Below, piece by piece: positions 47,800-60,090 of a stretch of 64,000 nt of DNA (its first letter is position 1; every line of letters starts with the position of its first letter). Below the pieces are notes generated by a model that made no database searches, had not been told where the DNA came from, and saw only the letters and a list, made by a program, of their open reading frames with translations. Both the position numbers and the translations under genes were made by a program. The DNA comes from Rallus limicola. Its lineage: Eukaryota; Chordata; Aves; Gruiformes; Rallidae. The stretch lies in assembly GCA_022605955.1 (NCBI GenBank), contig JAKCOZ010000005.1, positions 43,328,950-43,392,949 on the forward strand. Direction: 5' to 3'.

Positions 47800-50700
47800 A
47801 GGGCGTCCCTCGCCTGCAGAGCGAAGGGCTCAAGGGCAGGCCTTGCCATAGCAGCCGGTTTCTGGGCCGCCTGTCGGTGCGCCTCGGCTCCGAGGGTGGG
47901 GGGCGCCCTGGCAGTCTGGCGGCTCCTTGGCCGTCGCTGAGGGCTGGCTGGGGATGGGCGAGCTAGCTGTGCCGTGCTGGGAGGCGCTGTGCAGCCGCCG
48001 GTGCGTGCCGTTCCTCCCTCGGTGAAGCACGCGAGCTGGCTGGGGGGCTGTACTCACAAGGCCTCGATTTTTGGGCCCCTAACGTGGCGCCTAACCGGCG
48101 CTGGGCTGCCCGATGCAGTTTAGGGAGAAGAGCTTGCTGGTAGGCAGGCAGCTAGCGGGAAGGAATGAGGCTATGCCGTTCCAGGTTGGGGTTACTGGAG
48201 AGTAACCTCTGCTCCTTGGCGTTGCCACCAACATGACTTGTTACTGCAGCCCGCGGTGCAGGACGGCTGTGGCTTGCCGGCGCCTTGTCCTGGCAGCGTA
48301 GATGGATGGTGGCAGCTACTTCACCCGTGTGGGTGAGGACATACCTGTTTTTCTAACCCAGCGCTGCCTTTACCTTTCACAAGTGCATTAGTAGCTATGG
48401 TGCTGTTTGCATAAATAATACTGAAGCATAGCTTAGACACCTTGCTGCAGCGTTGACAAAGAATAGGAAAATTTGTTTACCTTTTGAAACATAATCAACA
48501 CCTCTATAGATCATTTGTGTATTATTATGGGCATAATACATCTCACTCAAGACAGAATGCATAAAGGGCCTCTTAAATTTCAATTCTGAAATTAGGAGCT
48601 TTGGTTGAATGTCATCAGCATTGCTCATTCAATCAAAAACTTGCTATTCATGCTTGCTTACGTGTTAGTGTTGTGTTAATGTGTTCTTTATTATTCCTTG
48701 TTTAGAAGAACATTGTGGCTAAAGTAATGCAATTTGGAGAAAAGTTGCAAATACCTATACAAGCAAGGGTACCACTGAGGTCACAGCATGGTTTTGTTCC
48801 TCCTGTGTGATGAAGTGCTCTTTGCAGCTTGGTCTTGGTGTAGGAAAAGGACATCATAAGTTATATACTATGATAATGGAAGATTTTTTACTTCTGCCAA
48901 AAGATTGATAGTGGCCCTGAATATCATCTTTTTCTGTGAGACATGGGAAGAGAGGCAGAACCAGGATGTTTCTAGGTGATAGGGATTAGCACAGTAGATG
49001 AAGATGCAACTACAGCAACAATTATAATTGTTACTCTCTGGTATCTGCAGGTGCTTCTTAGTTCTGTAAGAAGAAGGGAATATGGGGGTTGTTCTCTTTG
49101 TGTGGGTTTTTTGGTGGGGTTGTTTTTTTTTTTTTCCCTTTTTTAATGTGTTACAGCCAAGGGCAGAAATGAGCATATTAAATGTTTCCAAGGACAGTTT
49201 CCATTCCAGGAAATCATCGTTAATGAACTGCCAGTGCATAACTGAGGAGTTGTTTCCAGTTCATATCCTCTCAACAGCATTTGATGCTTTGTCCTCATGC
49301 TCTGGAAGAAAAAAACTGAGAGTCTCAAAGTGAGTTCAGGGAGCAGGATTTGATACGGTGGCTTTAACAGTTCAGCCAGAAAACCATATTTCTGTAGTAC
49401 TGAAGCGATGATGGGTAGTGCTAGTTCACTGATAGAAGCTGTGACTAGCTCCTCACAGGTAAGTTAATGAGGTGGTCTCAGCAGTCTTTATGCATTCCTT
49501 CATTAAACATATCTTTCCTTCCAGGTTGTGTGGAAGGAAATTTACTAGTGGTGGTTTTGCCAGTTGACAGTTTATCAACTTTATCCCTTTTTATTTTACC
49601 AGATATTTGAAAAAGCAAATTTGCAGAAGCCAGATAAACTGATTACTCTCAAATTCTGGTGTGTCTGGCTTAATGCTGATCCTGAATAAAGAACTTTAAA
49701 AAAATGTGGACAGTAGAGTTCTTAGCCATTATTCTGTCCTTACGTAGTTTTGGTTTGCAGCTCTGTTTTGAAAAAAGGATTTAACAGGGAAATGACTTGC
49801 CAAATTATGTTGAATTATGCTTTTTAATGTAATTACAGACATATTTTTACAGGGCACAGGACTATTCTGATTTATTCCTCAAGAATCCATTTGTGGATTC
49901 AGCTGACTCTTTTTCTTGATAAGTATTGAGCTCTAGATACTATTTATAGCCTGAAGGACTGAAGTAGAGTCCCTAAATCTTAATTTGAAAGAAGGTACAT
50001 GCCTATGGTAATCACTGTGGAGGTTCAGAATGGTTTTACCTACATAGAGGTGGCAGCTCTTCTTACTGCCATGGCATGAACTGGTTGTGCTAGAGAAATT
50101 AATGTTTTGAGTTGGTTTGAAAAGGGATAACCAGGGGAACACTTGATTGACATGGCTTTTCTGTGCTGTGACAAGGCTTTGTCAACAAGAAGTGCCCATT
50201 TGTGTCCTACCAGAGAGTAAGTACATACACTCTTGGTAAGTGCAACTCCATCATTGACAGTGCAAAGCAACCTTTTGGTTAAAATGCCAACAGCAGGCAA
50301 AACAGAAGCGTGTTTATTCCCATCCTGAAAAGACTTACTTAAATCAACAATTATTTAAATACCAGGAAACTGTGAACTGAAGATAATGACAGGTATTAAT
50401 AATTGTTAACAAGTCATGCTTGCATAACTCATGCCAGTACATACATATTTGATTACTGTATAAATAATTTCCAAACAATTTAAGCAAATATGTCTAGGGA
50501 CCAAAAAGAAATTGAGGGGTTTGATGTCTTTATTCAGAACTTTCGCTGACAACAGATCCTTCTGTCCTTCCCAGCTGTAAACTTAAACCCAGGGATGGTG
50601 GTTTGGTCTATACTTTGCAGTATTAGATACTAGATATTATATGTTTTGTCAGTATATTTTAAAAAACATAAAAGGTAGGTCAAGCCAGAGATCTTTTTGA

Positions 50701-53080
50701 TAAATACTTTTAATTTTGGGATTCAGGTAGCTGAATTTGGCTGTAGGAACAGTTGAATCTCTATGTGAACAACACATGTAGGTTTTCACTTGGTAATCAA
50801 ATCTTGATTACCAGTATCTGCTTACCTACTAATTTTAATAGTAATATCTGCTAGTGTGTTACTATACCATGATTTATATTGCTACTCATGATGCATTTGG
50901 CACAGGAAAAACATGCTGCACTGGCGTGTAGGTACTTAAGCCTCCTGTGCTTTGCAGGCTGTAGAATTTTCTCTTTTGTCTTCTCTGGTGTGACAGGTGA
51001 GGCCCATCATAGTGAGAAGGTAAAATCTTGGTTCTCTCAGAAGTTCTGGAATATCATTTGAAGATGGACAAGGTATTAAGACATAGCACCATAGCAGTAA
51101 TAACTGGGTTGTTAAGTGGAGGAGAACTCTAAGTTGCATTCTTCTTTCTGCCTTCTGCAGCATTCTGGAACCTTTTTCCTGTATTTCTCCAATATATTAG
51201 TTCTCTATTGTTAAATGTCATTTGAAAGCATATACACCTTTGCCTGCACTGTTTTTTTTTTTTTGTTTTGTTTTGTTTTTTAATTTTCTCTCTTTGTTCT
51301 TTCTTCTAACTTTGTGGATGAGCTGCTTGCTTATCTCTGTGAAGCATTTGTGGTATATAGCATGCTTTGTCAAAGGCTTAGTGCTGCTTCTCCAGCTACT
51401 GCCAGGAGAACAAGATAATCTCCAGGCATGAGATTGAAGAGTGCTGGGACATTTAACTCTAGTTACAGTAGCAAGACTTTTTCAAGTGCAGAGAGATCAA
51501 GGTGAAGATTTTTCTGTGTGACTGAAGAACAGGGAAGACACTTTCATTTAAGACAAAGGAAGCACCTGGAATGGTCGCAAATGCAGTCAGAAGCAATAGA
51601 AACTTCAGGATGTATTTTGAAGGGAAGAATGATAAAAGAAGTTGAAAGATAACAGGGAATGAAATAAAAGACTGCATTTCTTAACCAAGGGGAAATGGTA
51701 AATCAGGCCATGTCACTTGAAGAACTGGTCTTCTGTGTAGAAAAATAAAGTTAATCTAATTTATCTGGACATCCTCAAAATATATTCTGTCTGTGAAATG
51801 ATTACTAACAAGGAATAAGAACTTTGAAGTGAAAGGAGCTGGCTAAAGAGAAAGGAAAACGCATGTTTCATTTGGGGAGCACACTGGTGTGCATTATCTG
51901 TAGATTAATCTTTCAGGTATACAGAGTTTACTCAAGGACTTTCTTAAAGTTTCATGAACTAATTTATTTCATTAATAACTGTGATACAATATTAAATTGG
52001 CTGATGACACAGTTACTAATACAGAAGGGAATTGTGATGTCAGGCAGATTGAAAGGACCTCGAGGACCAGAATAATGGGATGAATTTACTCATACAAAGC
52101 ACACCATCATTCAGCTCAGGCTAATACTGAGAATTTACACTATTAAGATGGGAGTTAATTAGTTTTAGATTACTGTGGATCAGAATGATCTCATGTATTA
52201 ATTGATCACAAGATAACGATGAGCTGCCAGCGTATTTAGTAAACTCATTCCTGTACAGACATTATTCTTTGCAGGCGGCATTACTTCCCTGAAACTTTTA
52301 CTTGCAACTCTATTCTGGTTGCTTTAATTTGAGAGGTGAGTGATGCTGAGAGGATCGTGAGGCTGATCATGGGACTGAAGAGCCTGTTTTAGGATTGAAA
52401 ACTAAATGCTGAGCTTAGCTTGGTTAGCCCAGGATTAGAGCAGATACGACTGCAGTTTTTAAGTACCAGAAAAGTAAGAATAATTTAAAGGACAACACTG
52501 GCACAAGAAGAAAATAAACTGGCCAACAGTAATTTTAGGTAGGAAAACTGAAGTTACTATGGCAACCAATGAGTAAAGAATACTTGAAGGCAAAAAGTTG
52601 TTAGTTTTAAATATAAAGTTTGACATACGTAAGACAGACAGTGTCCATTGTTGTCATAGCAAGGAACTAGACTCATTGGCTACCTCTGCATTACGAATAT
52701 AACAGTGCCACTCTTGACTCTGGGGCAGACTGATGTGGCTTTATCATGTCAGTGCTGGGGTACTCATCTTCAAGTCCTGAGTTAGGGGGCTTGCATCCTT
52801 ACTGCCACCTGGGAAGTGTCTGGGCTGGGGCTAGCCCATGGAACCACTGGCAATTTCACTGGGTGAAAGAGCTCCGGTCCCTCTGCCATGCCCAGTATTG
52901 TTTAATCTGTTACTCGTTACAGAGGCATTTTCCCTTCCCTGCTAGTTGTAAAATATTGAGAAAACTCCTTGGTAGAATACTGTATAGACCTCCCTACAGG
53001 AATACTGATGGCACTGAGATTCTGCCATTATTGGTCCTCTTTCTAAAATGTAAATAAATTCTGCTTTATGTGAATATTGG

Positions 53081-53114
53081 GGGTGGGGTGTGGTGTGGGG
53101 GTGTGTGTGTGTGT
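53081..53114. repeat. GT-rich microsatellite
   Basis: An imperfect GGGGTGTG tract runs into a clean (GT)7 array. It may vary in length between individuals. Confidence 0.9.
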
Positions 53115-54041
53115 AAAACAGAGGGCTGTTTTTTACTATAGAAAATAATTCACTCAGACTTCATAAAGTAGTTTGCTATTAGAGCCTACTATCAGGTCAA
53201 AAATCCTACAAATAGCTGTAAGATACGAGGAAAAATGGCACTTCCTATTTGATCTGTTGCTATTTTGTGATTGTGCATGTGCTATTAACTACTTTTGGAT
53301 AGAGGGTAGCAGATTAGACACTGTAGGAGGAGAACATTACTAGTTCTTACAGAAAGACATGAAGAACAGAGTGATTGCAATCTTACTAATCTATACATTT
53401 TACATAAAAACAAAACCAAATGTAAGGATCTTTTCTGTGTTCATGTAAAATTATCTTTTTTGGGTTTTTAGACCTTACTGAAATGTACTAAGAGAGTATG
53501 GGAGACCAGCTTACAGACAATGCATGCACAGTAAGTATATTCCAGTGTTTTTTCCCCTTATACCCCATTTAATTATATAGCTGTTATGACAAGATGACCA
53601 GAATGGCAAAAGAACAATCAGAAATTTTCTGCAAATGAAGCAACAGTTTCTTAGCAACAAACTGGAAAATATGCTAAATAATATATATATTTTTTTTTTC
53701 TGCTGAGGTTTATGTATGCTTCATTCCAAGGATTTTTCTGAAGTAGGCCCAGATTTTTGTGTGGGGATTTTTTAGATTAATGTTCTTACAGGTTTGTTTC
53801 AACACGGAGTTTTCCGGAAAGAAAATGTTCGTGGAGGCATTCTTTCTCGGAGTACAAATGGAATGAAAAAAAATCTTGCTTTGTAGGTCTAAGGCATTGA
53901 ATAGAATATGAAAGCTGCATTTTTAAGGGTTTGATGAACTGTAAACAAAAAAAACCAAACCCAAAACCACCACTACAAAACCCAAAACCCATTCTAGTTA
54001 GACGCTCCTCATTTGGAAATGGTGAGGGACAGTTGATCGAG

Positions 54042-54057
54042 CTCTCTCTCTCTCTCT
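54042..54057. repeat. (CT)8 microsatellite
   Basis: Eight CT units without interruption. Confidence 0.9.
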
Positions 54058-56664
54058 TGGTGGTGGTAAAAAGACTGAATTGAACTTCTGCAAAGTTTGA
54101 GTGCTGAGTCCTGAGCAGAACTGTGATGACACAGTGCATACTCTACATGGTATACATTATAAAAGGATATTTATTTTTTTGTGGAATATTAAATTAACAG
54201 GAAAAAGGGGAACTGAAGAAGAAAATGTTTAATTTTGACCTTTACAGAAATTTTTTGCTAGCCTAAATTAAAAAAAAAGGCAAAAGAGACCTTGAAAGAA
54301 AGCATTACTTTCAAGCTGACCCAAAATGTATTGCCTTCAACCCACCCCCCAACACAATCCAAAAATATTTTGCTGAAATTTTCCTTCTTTTTTTGGCTTG
54401 GCCACTGCTTAAGAAATCCTGGCTTTTAATCTGGAGTTGCACACATTTTGCTTAGAAGAATTTCATGCCATGCCTTTCTATATCACCCAAACCAGTTCCT
54501 TCATATTCCAGCTGATTCAGGCACTGCGATACATTCTGGGATTTCTTGAATCTTCAACTTCTCTGTGAATAATTTGATATATGGGTTAATCTTTGGGAGT
54601 GTGTAACAGGTATGATAAGAATTGCAACCTTTCCAGAGCAGTTTCCAGAAGGCAGCTGCCTAATTGCTGAGTAGCAAAGGAGAATTGTGCATCTGTGCAA
54701 CATGACAAATTCTCTCACCCAAGAGTCCTTAGGTTGAGTCAATGTACCTGAAGAATCCTTCTGGCACAAAGTCCTCCTCTGTATGTTGTCGGTTTTGTTT
54801 TCCCCCCGATCTTAGCCTGTATTGCATTTAGACTTTATTGCTTTAGAAGGCATGAACAACCCTATTTCTCCTCTTCCACTAGGGATGAGTGCCGTTCTCG
54901 CAGGTGCTCTGCCTTTGTCAGCATCAATGAAGAATTATTTAAAATCAGTCCTGTTTTGGTTTCAGAAGCTTACACAGTGCCTGTGTTAAAATGGAGGTTC
55001 CAATTCACTCTGAATTTCACAAAAGCAGCATGAAATAGCTCTTCATTCTATTACTATAGCTATGAGAAGGTTAGAATGGAGCTGAAAGTAGAGCTTTATT
55101 TGGGAGAGTAGTGGAATAGGGAGGAGCTGAAAGCAGCAGCAGTGGAAGGGAAGTCATGCATGACTTTCATCACAGATGAGAATGACAGACCACTTCAGCT
55201 GAATATGTCAGCAGATTTACTATCAGAGGGGATTCATTTTTATATATGTGGTTTTGGAACAAAATATGCAAGCTTCCCACCCCCCATGTCTATCTGGGAA
55301 TCTGTGGGTCGAAAGGAGGCATTTTTATATTGAATCTAGGCAAGCTAACTAATTCTTTTCCTGATCTTTATTCTGGTCCAGTATTCAATTTACAGAAGAA
55401 AAAAAAAAATGCTTTTCACGTTTCTGGAGTATCTGTAGATCTCTTTGACATATACACCAATCTTAAAACGAATGGGAGTTGTGCCTGCACAGTGTTTCCT
55501 GGACTGAGTTACAAAGATAGATTTTTAAAGCCATTAAGGGAGTTGTTTACATATTTATAAAAACACCTCTTCTTTAGTGGCTTACAAAATTTACTTAAAA
55601 TGGGATATGATAAATCAGCCTAACTGTGTATCTAAACCATATTGTTTGTCTTTAAAACTGAGTTATGCAATACCTGGTTTGAAAACTGCAATGGGTTCCT
55701 AATTCAAGGCACGCAAATGTCTTTGGTCTTGTAAGATCTTTAAGATTCACCAGAACTATTTGCAAGATTAAATAACCACAAATTGGCTGTGAAAGAACTT
55801 ACATAATGATTTTCAGAACTACTTGAGATTGGGATTTTAGCATGTTTTCCTGATAGTTATCATTGGCCAAAGCCTGCATGTCAGGATTCTGAATTTAAGA
55901 ACATGTTATGAAACTTTTTGGTTTCTTCCTCATGGAGCTACTTAATTAACTACTCTGAGAGGACTTAAATTCAGTCATAGCTATTATATTTGCTGTCTGA
56001 TGATAATGCAAAGGAGATGTTCAAAATAGTGGTTATCATTTTAATTTGTCATCATGCCTTGAAAACTCCAAATGGTTTTGGCTTTCTATTGCATAACAAT
56101 TTAATTATTTATATGTGCTTTGGATTAGATTTTTCTGCTAGTAATTCTGTTGTACATCTGAAATTAATGGAGATGCTTTAATTTTTTACTGTTTTACTCT
56201 TTTTAACTGAGCACAGGATTTGGCCTAATACACAGACAAGTAACACATGAAGGACTGCATTTATTTTTTGATAAATAAAAGCCAAGGTACTTAGCAATAA
56301 TAAGTCAATCAAATTCTGGGTGATGTACTACAGGTTATTATCTAATCCTTACTATTTCTAGAATTACTTTTGTACATTATCAACAAAACTTACTGGGTCA
56401 TGCGAGCATTTCACAGTAAAAGTGAAATCCAGCACTCACTCAAATAAGCCTGTGTAAAATATTTACAAGGCTTTTTCTAACTCTGGGTGTGTGGTCGTTG
56501 CCTTCCATATAATCCTTGCAAAGGCCATTGTTTTGAGGCCTGGAGAATTACTTGGCTCAGCATGTGCCTAACACAACACAACTGTGTATGTTGCTAAACA
56601 CAATGTGTATGTTGATTCTTGTCCTGCATGCATTTTGTGTCACTAACTCACCCCAAAAGAAGGC

Positions 56665-56686
56665 TTTTTTTTTTTTTTTTTTTTTT
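56665..56686. repeat. Poly-T run (22 bases)
   Basis: An uninterrupted T run, possibly the tail of an old minus-strand retrocopy. No source sequence was recognised to its right. Confidence 0.9.
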
Positions 56687-57069
56687 ATAAAGATAGCATT
56701 TCCCATGCTATTTTGCTCATTGGCTTATTTCAAAGTTTAATACTCTGCCTTGTACCTCCAGTGTGCCCTGTGAGGCAGAATGATCAATCCTGCAGCCTAA
56801 CTGCGTGTATCAGGAAGAAATTACCTGCATGGAAACCTGTCCCATGCCAAGTGAGTGGTGTGTAACTGTACAGGCAAACAAGTTATGATGCCCTTGGTGT
56901 CAGCTTGCACTTCACTGCAAGGGTGTCAAGGGTTTTTTTTGGGGGGGAGGTGTTTGGAGTTTTGTAAGATTAATATAAAGGCATTCCTTGGCGGTGGGTA
57001 TTTGCTTTGGACTTTCCATTAAAATCAGCATGCTTACAGGTTTCTTTGTGTAATTCCGTTTTGAAGTAG

Positions 57070-58180
57070 CAGTGATAACGGCGCAGGACACTTGTGAGGG
57101 GCGCGGGCAAGGGACGCTACCAGAGCTGGGTGAAGGCAGCAGCGGAGGGGGAGGCCGCGGCACTGGAAGCAGAGCTTTGGGGCGGCCGTAGCTGTGAGAC
57201 AAGAGCCCACGGCGGCGACAGCTGTGGAAGAGGAGCCCGGCGGGCGGCCGCCGCAGGCCGGGGAGGGGGGGAGCTCGGCGGACTGTGGGAGGCGGCGAGC
57301 GGTGAAGTGAGGACCTCCGGGCGGGGGCGAGGCTAAGCGCGCCGGTAACGCCGGCTGAGGGGGCGTCAGTGCCCCCCGCGCGTTCGGCTCTTGCCGCGCT
57401 CGGAGCTGTTTTGCCCCGCGGAGGCCGCTGTAGTGCCGCGTTGCCCCGGCGACCGGTTTGGCGGTGCTGGGCCGGCCCCACCGCGGGGGCCGGTGCCGTG
57501 CGGAACGCGGGGCTGCCGCTGCACCGGTTCGGGTGCCGTGGTGCTCGACCCCGCCCTGCCGGGGAGGGCGCCGGGGGGCTGCGCCGCGGGAACGGGACGG
57601 GGGCGGGGAGCGTCACTGCACCACGGCGGCCGTCCCTCCTCCCGGGGTGGGAGGGCAGAGGCGGCACCCGGGCACCGCGGCGGGGTGCTGCTCCGCTCCG
57701 CGCCCTAGCCCGTTGGTGGGGAGCGATCTCCGAAGCTCGGGGCATCGTGCGGAGAGGCCGCGCCGTCCCTCCCCGCGCCCAGAGGCAGCTCGGCCGCCTC
57801 GCTTCCCCTCCTGTGGACGGGGACGCCCCGCGAAGAGGGGAAACTTGACTCGAAACAGCCCCCTCTCTCCCGCTTCCCCTACCGCGGTACCGGCGGCTGC
57901 ACCGTACTCCCGGCGCCGGGGACTGCAGGCGGCAGTATCGCTCCCCGCCCGCCCGGTCCAAGCGGAGCAGCGCGGCCGGATAAAGTTTCCCGGCAGGAGG
58001 CTCGGCGGGGGCGGGCGGTCGCTGCCGCAGTGTGTGCGCCGAGGCTCGGCTGTGGCGGCGGCGCCTGAGCGGCAGGAGGAAGGCGGCAGGCGCGGCTGGC
58101 GCGCTCGGAGGGGGTGTTGCGCCGTGTCGGTCCTGCCTCCTTCGGTGCGATGTGAGACTCGGGGAGAGCATCGGTTGCCA
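57070..58180 (+). promoter_or_regulatory. CpG island, PPP4R4 promoter and 5' leader
   Basis: A very GC- and CpG-rich block ends just before the PPP4R4 start codon. It holds long open frames on both strands (up to about 419 codons), which are a by-product of the scarcity of stop codons in GC-rich DNA. The only ATG noticed in the last several hundred bases before the coding start is followed at once by a stop (58150-58155). Confidence 0.85.
58150..58155 (+). promoter_or_regulatory. Minimal upstream ORF (ATG-TGA) in the PPP4R4 leader
   Basis: ATGTGA is a start codon followed directly by a stop, 42 bases upstream of the first in-frame PPP4R4 ATG. Start-stop elements can stall ribosomes and lower translation of the main frame. 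Whether it is in the mRNA depends on the transcription start, which I cannot see. Confidence 0.5.
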
Positions 58181-58197
58181 CAGGCTTTAGTTGTTAC

Positions 58198-58314
58198 ATG
58201 CATCCAATAATCTTCTTCTCCAAAATGGATTTTAGTCAGAGCAATTTATTTGGATACATAGAAGACCTGCAGGAACTAACTATTATAGAGAGGCCAGTAC
58301 GCAGGAGCCTGAAG
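58198..58314 (+). CDS. PPP4R4: PPP4R4 coding exon 1
   Basis: 39 codons from the upstream ATG, or 30 from the ATG at 58225. It ends at a phase 0 donor, AAG|GTATAT. Intron 1 is only 484 bases. Confidence 0.94.
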
Positions 58315-58872
58315 GTATATACTCCGAAATAGAGCGATGTTTTAAAATCCATTTGTAATTGTGTCTGTTTCATTTCTGCACAGCTAACTGAATAGGCAGA
58401 TTATTTTTTACAGCACCAGGGTACTAAGAATTGTTTTCAGTCGTCTTGGAATAAATCGATTTATGTGTAGCAGGGACTACTTATTTTCAGTTTAAGACTA
58501 TTAAACTGGAAAAAAAATAGACTAACTTAGGTCATAAATTTATATGTGACTTGCTTATACTTACAGTGATTAATAGGGATAGAGCCTGTCATGGAATTGC
58601 ACTTCTCTTACATCCCATCTTCCTGGTGAAAGGTTTATTTGATTGAATTTGAAATGTTGGCTAGAGATTTCAGGGATTTAATTTAAATTACTTGTGGAAC
58701 TATCCCTGGCTGTGGGGAGGAACGGGTTGTTCTAAGAAGATTAAAATTAGGAAATAGTAAGGCTTTGTAAACTCATATCTCTATTTCATGCTTGACAGAC
58801 ACCAGAAGAAATAGAAAGATTGACAGTTGATGAAGAACTCAGTGATATTGAAAGGGCTGTTTATCTACTCAG
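58198..58872 (+). CDS. PPP4R4: Protein phosphatase 4 regulatory subunit 4, first two coding exons (gene continues right)
   Basis: PPP4R4 is a HEAT-repeat regulatory subunit that binds the catalytic subunit of protein phosphatase 4 in the cytoplasm. Exon 1 (58198-58314) ends AAG|GTATAT. Exon 2 (58799-58872) starts after TTGACAG and ends CTCAG|GTATTT, leaving a split serine codon. Together they encode 63 residues, including FGYIEDLQELTIIERPVRR and LTVDEELSDIERAVYLL, nearly identical to my recollection of the human N-terminus. Two in-frame ATGs exist. The one at 58198 has a weak context (T at -3, C at +4) and adds nine residues. The one at 58225 has an optimal context (A at -3, G at +4). Human has the same nine-residue extension with a different sequence. 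Exon 3 was not found before the window edge. Confidence 0.95.
58799..58872 (+). CDS. PPP4R4: PPP4R4 coding exon 2
   Basis: The acceptor CATGCTTGACAG precedes ACACCAGAAG (TPEEIE...). The exon is 74 bases and ends in phase 2. Reading through the donor gives an unrelated tail to 59017, so the donor is needed for the gene. Confidence 0.95.
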
Positions 58873-59913
58873 GTATTTCCTAAAATGTTACTGTGAAACA
58901 TTGCTGACCATCATGTTTACATACAGCTTTTTCAGTGCTTTACTCTTCACTCCTTTTATTTGCTGTCTTTTGGTGGTAGGTCTGGGTCTGTTTTTGTTTA
59001 AAATGCTGCTACCTTAAATGTACAGGCAAGATAAAAATAAGCACTGTATTTTTTAATATGCATATAATAGGATGCCTGTGTGCATGTATAAACATTTCTG
59101 AGTTTCTAATATGGCCCTCACCAACACTGAGTAGTACTTCATCTTCTTTTCCCCTGCAGTTGATTTTGCAAGATTCCCTGAGTGCTAACATTAATAATAC
59201 CAATCATTCAGTGGCTTCGTATTCACTCTAAAGCATGAGCAGTTACCACAGACTGATAGCAGAGCTGTTCAAGCATACTGTATGTGTCTAGGCTTTCAGA
59301 AGAGAAAACTTGAGAGATTAGTTTTATAGTCCTTAGGAGATACTTTATTAATACTTGCCTGTACTCTGGCTTCTCATTTTCCCTCCTTCTCTGAAGTATT
59401 TATTTGCAGCTACTTGAATAACTTAAATTTTGATAGTTTAAAATCCAGATCTTTCAACTCGTGTCTAAGTAATCTTTGAGAGTAGAAATTTTCTGAGGGA
59501 TTTTGTTTTGAATATGCATTTTTAAACAATGCCTAGTAATTGGAGAACCAGCTGCAACTCCCTCACAGTTTGCTTATTCTGCTATTTTAAGTGCTCTTTT
59601 AGCCTATGCCTGTCCTCAATGTTTAGAGCACATGTTTTTAGTGTCATAATTTTCCCTCCTTGGGGTGTGTGGTAGCATTTTTGTCCACTTATGCTACTTC
59701 TGAGTCTGAATTTTGTTTATTTATTTAATGCTGAACTTTATTGAATAGTGGATTTTAAAACTTGCTTTGCTAATAGCTCCTGTAATCCAAAGCAGTCTGT
59801 TGACTCTAGGGAAATTTAGAGGAAACAGTTGAAACAGTTTGCATGTGGTGCATGTGATTGCAAAGGATGCATACCAATTTTGGTTTTTACCTCAGCAAGC
59901 AGCATAGTTGACT

Positions 59914-59942
59914 TTTTCCTTTTTTTTTTCTTTTCCTCCCCA
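59914..59942 (-). repeat. A-rich tract downstream of the antisense frame
   Basis: On the minus strand this is A-rich with scattered G, including a run of ten A. Its position after the antisense frame fits a decayed poly(A) tail of a retrocopy. It may also be a plain low-complexity tract. Confidence 0.5.
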
Positions 59943-60090
59943 CTTTCCCTCTGTGGCAGCAAATTTCTTTGCTCCTTCCCAATTAAAGATCATGTGCAGT
60001 ACTTTACTGGATCATTGCCTTGTTAAAGGGTAAAAGGTTGCACTTTGTATCTTTCATCTTACTAATTGCTTTTCAACCTGGTCTTGAACT

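Larger units (their letters stand above)
47200..48150. promoter_or_regulatory. CpG island, DDX24 promoter region
   Basis: The GC and CpG content rises sharply compared with both sides. The island covers the sequence directly upstream of the DDX24 start and a further 0.6 kb or so. It is typical of a housekeeping gene promoter and may fire in both directions. Two hexanucleotide arrays lie inside it. Confidence 0.85.
48151..57060. other. Intergenic between DDX24 and PPP4R4 promoters
   Basis: No exon was recognised. IFI27-family genes, which I recall in this interval in human, would show a short Gly/Ala-rich membrane protein, and nothing like it is present. Simple repeats: T/G-rich 51250-51285, GT-rich 53081-53114, (CT)8 54042-54057, A/C-rich 53943-53990 and a 22-base poly-T run 56665-56686. 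A 77-codon minus-strand frame at 48395-48628 is discussed with the rejected items. Confidence 0.55.

Noticed and set aside
47525..47966. Several open frames of 87-128 codons on both strands
   Set aside because: CpG-island frames at the DDX24 promoter; the repeated Gly-Pro or Arg-Ser runs simply translate the GGTCCC array.
48395..48628. 77-codon minus-strand frame with a good donor (AAAAG|GTAAAC) just upstream of DDX24
   Set aside because: The translation looks moderately protein-like, but no family, acceptor or partner exon was recognised. Length is within chance for this AT-rich DNA.
50040..50300. 86-codon minus-strand frame
   Set aside because: No recognisable motif, no splice context, and no neighbouring frame that continues it.
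56912..58171. Minus-strand open frame of 419 codons
   Set aside because: It lies over the PPP4R4 CpG island, is proline/arginine/alanine-rich with no domain, and overlaps other long frames on both strands. GC-rich DNA lacks stop codons, so such frames arise by chance.
57458..58210. Plus-strand open frame of 250 codons upstream of and overlapping the PPP4R4 start
   Set aside because: It begins at a TTG and contains no ATG, so it is not a plausible upstream ORF. Composition reflects the CpG island.
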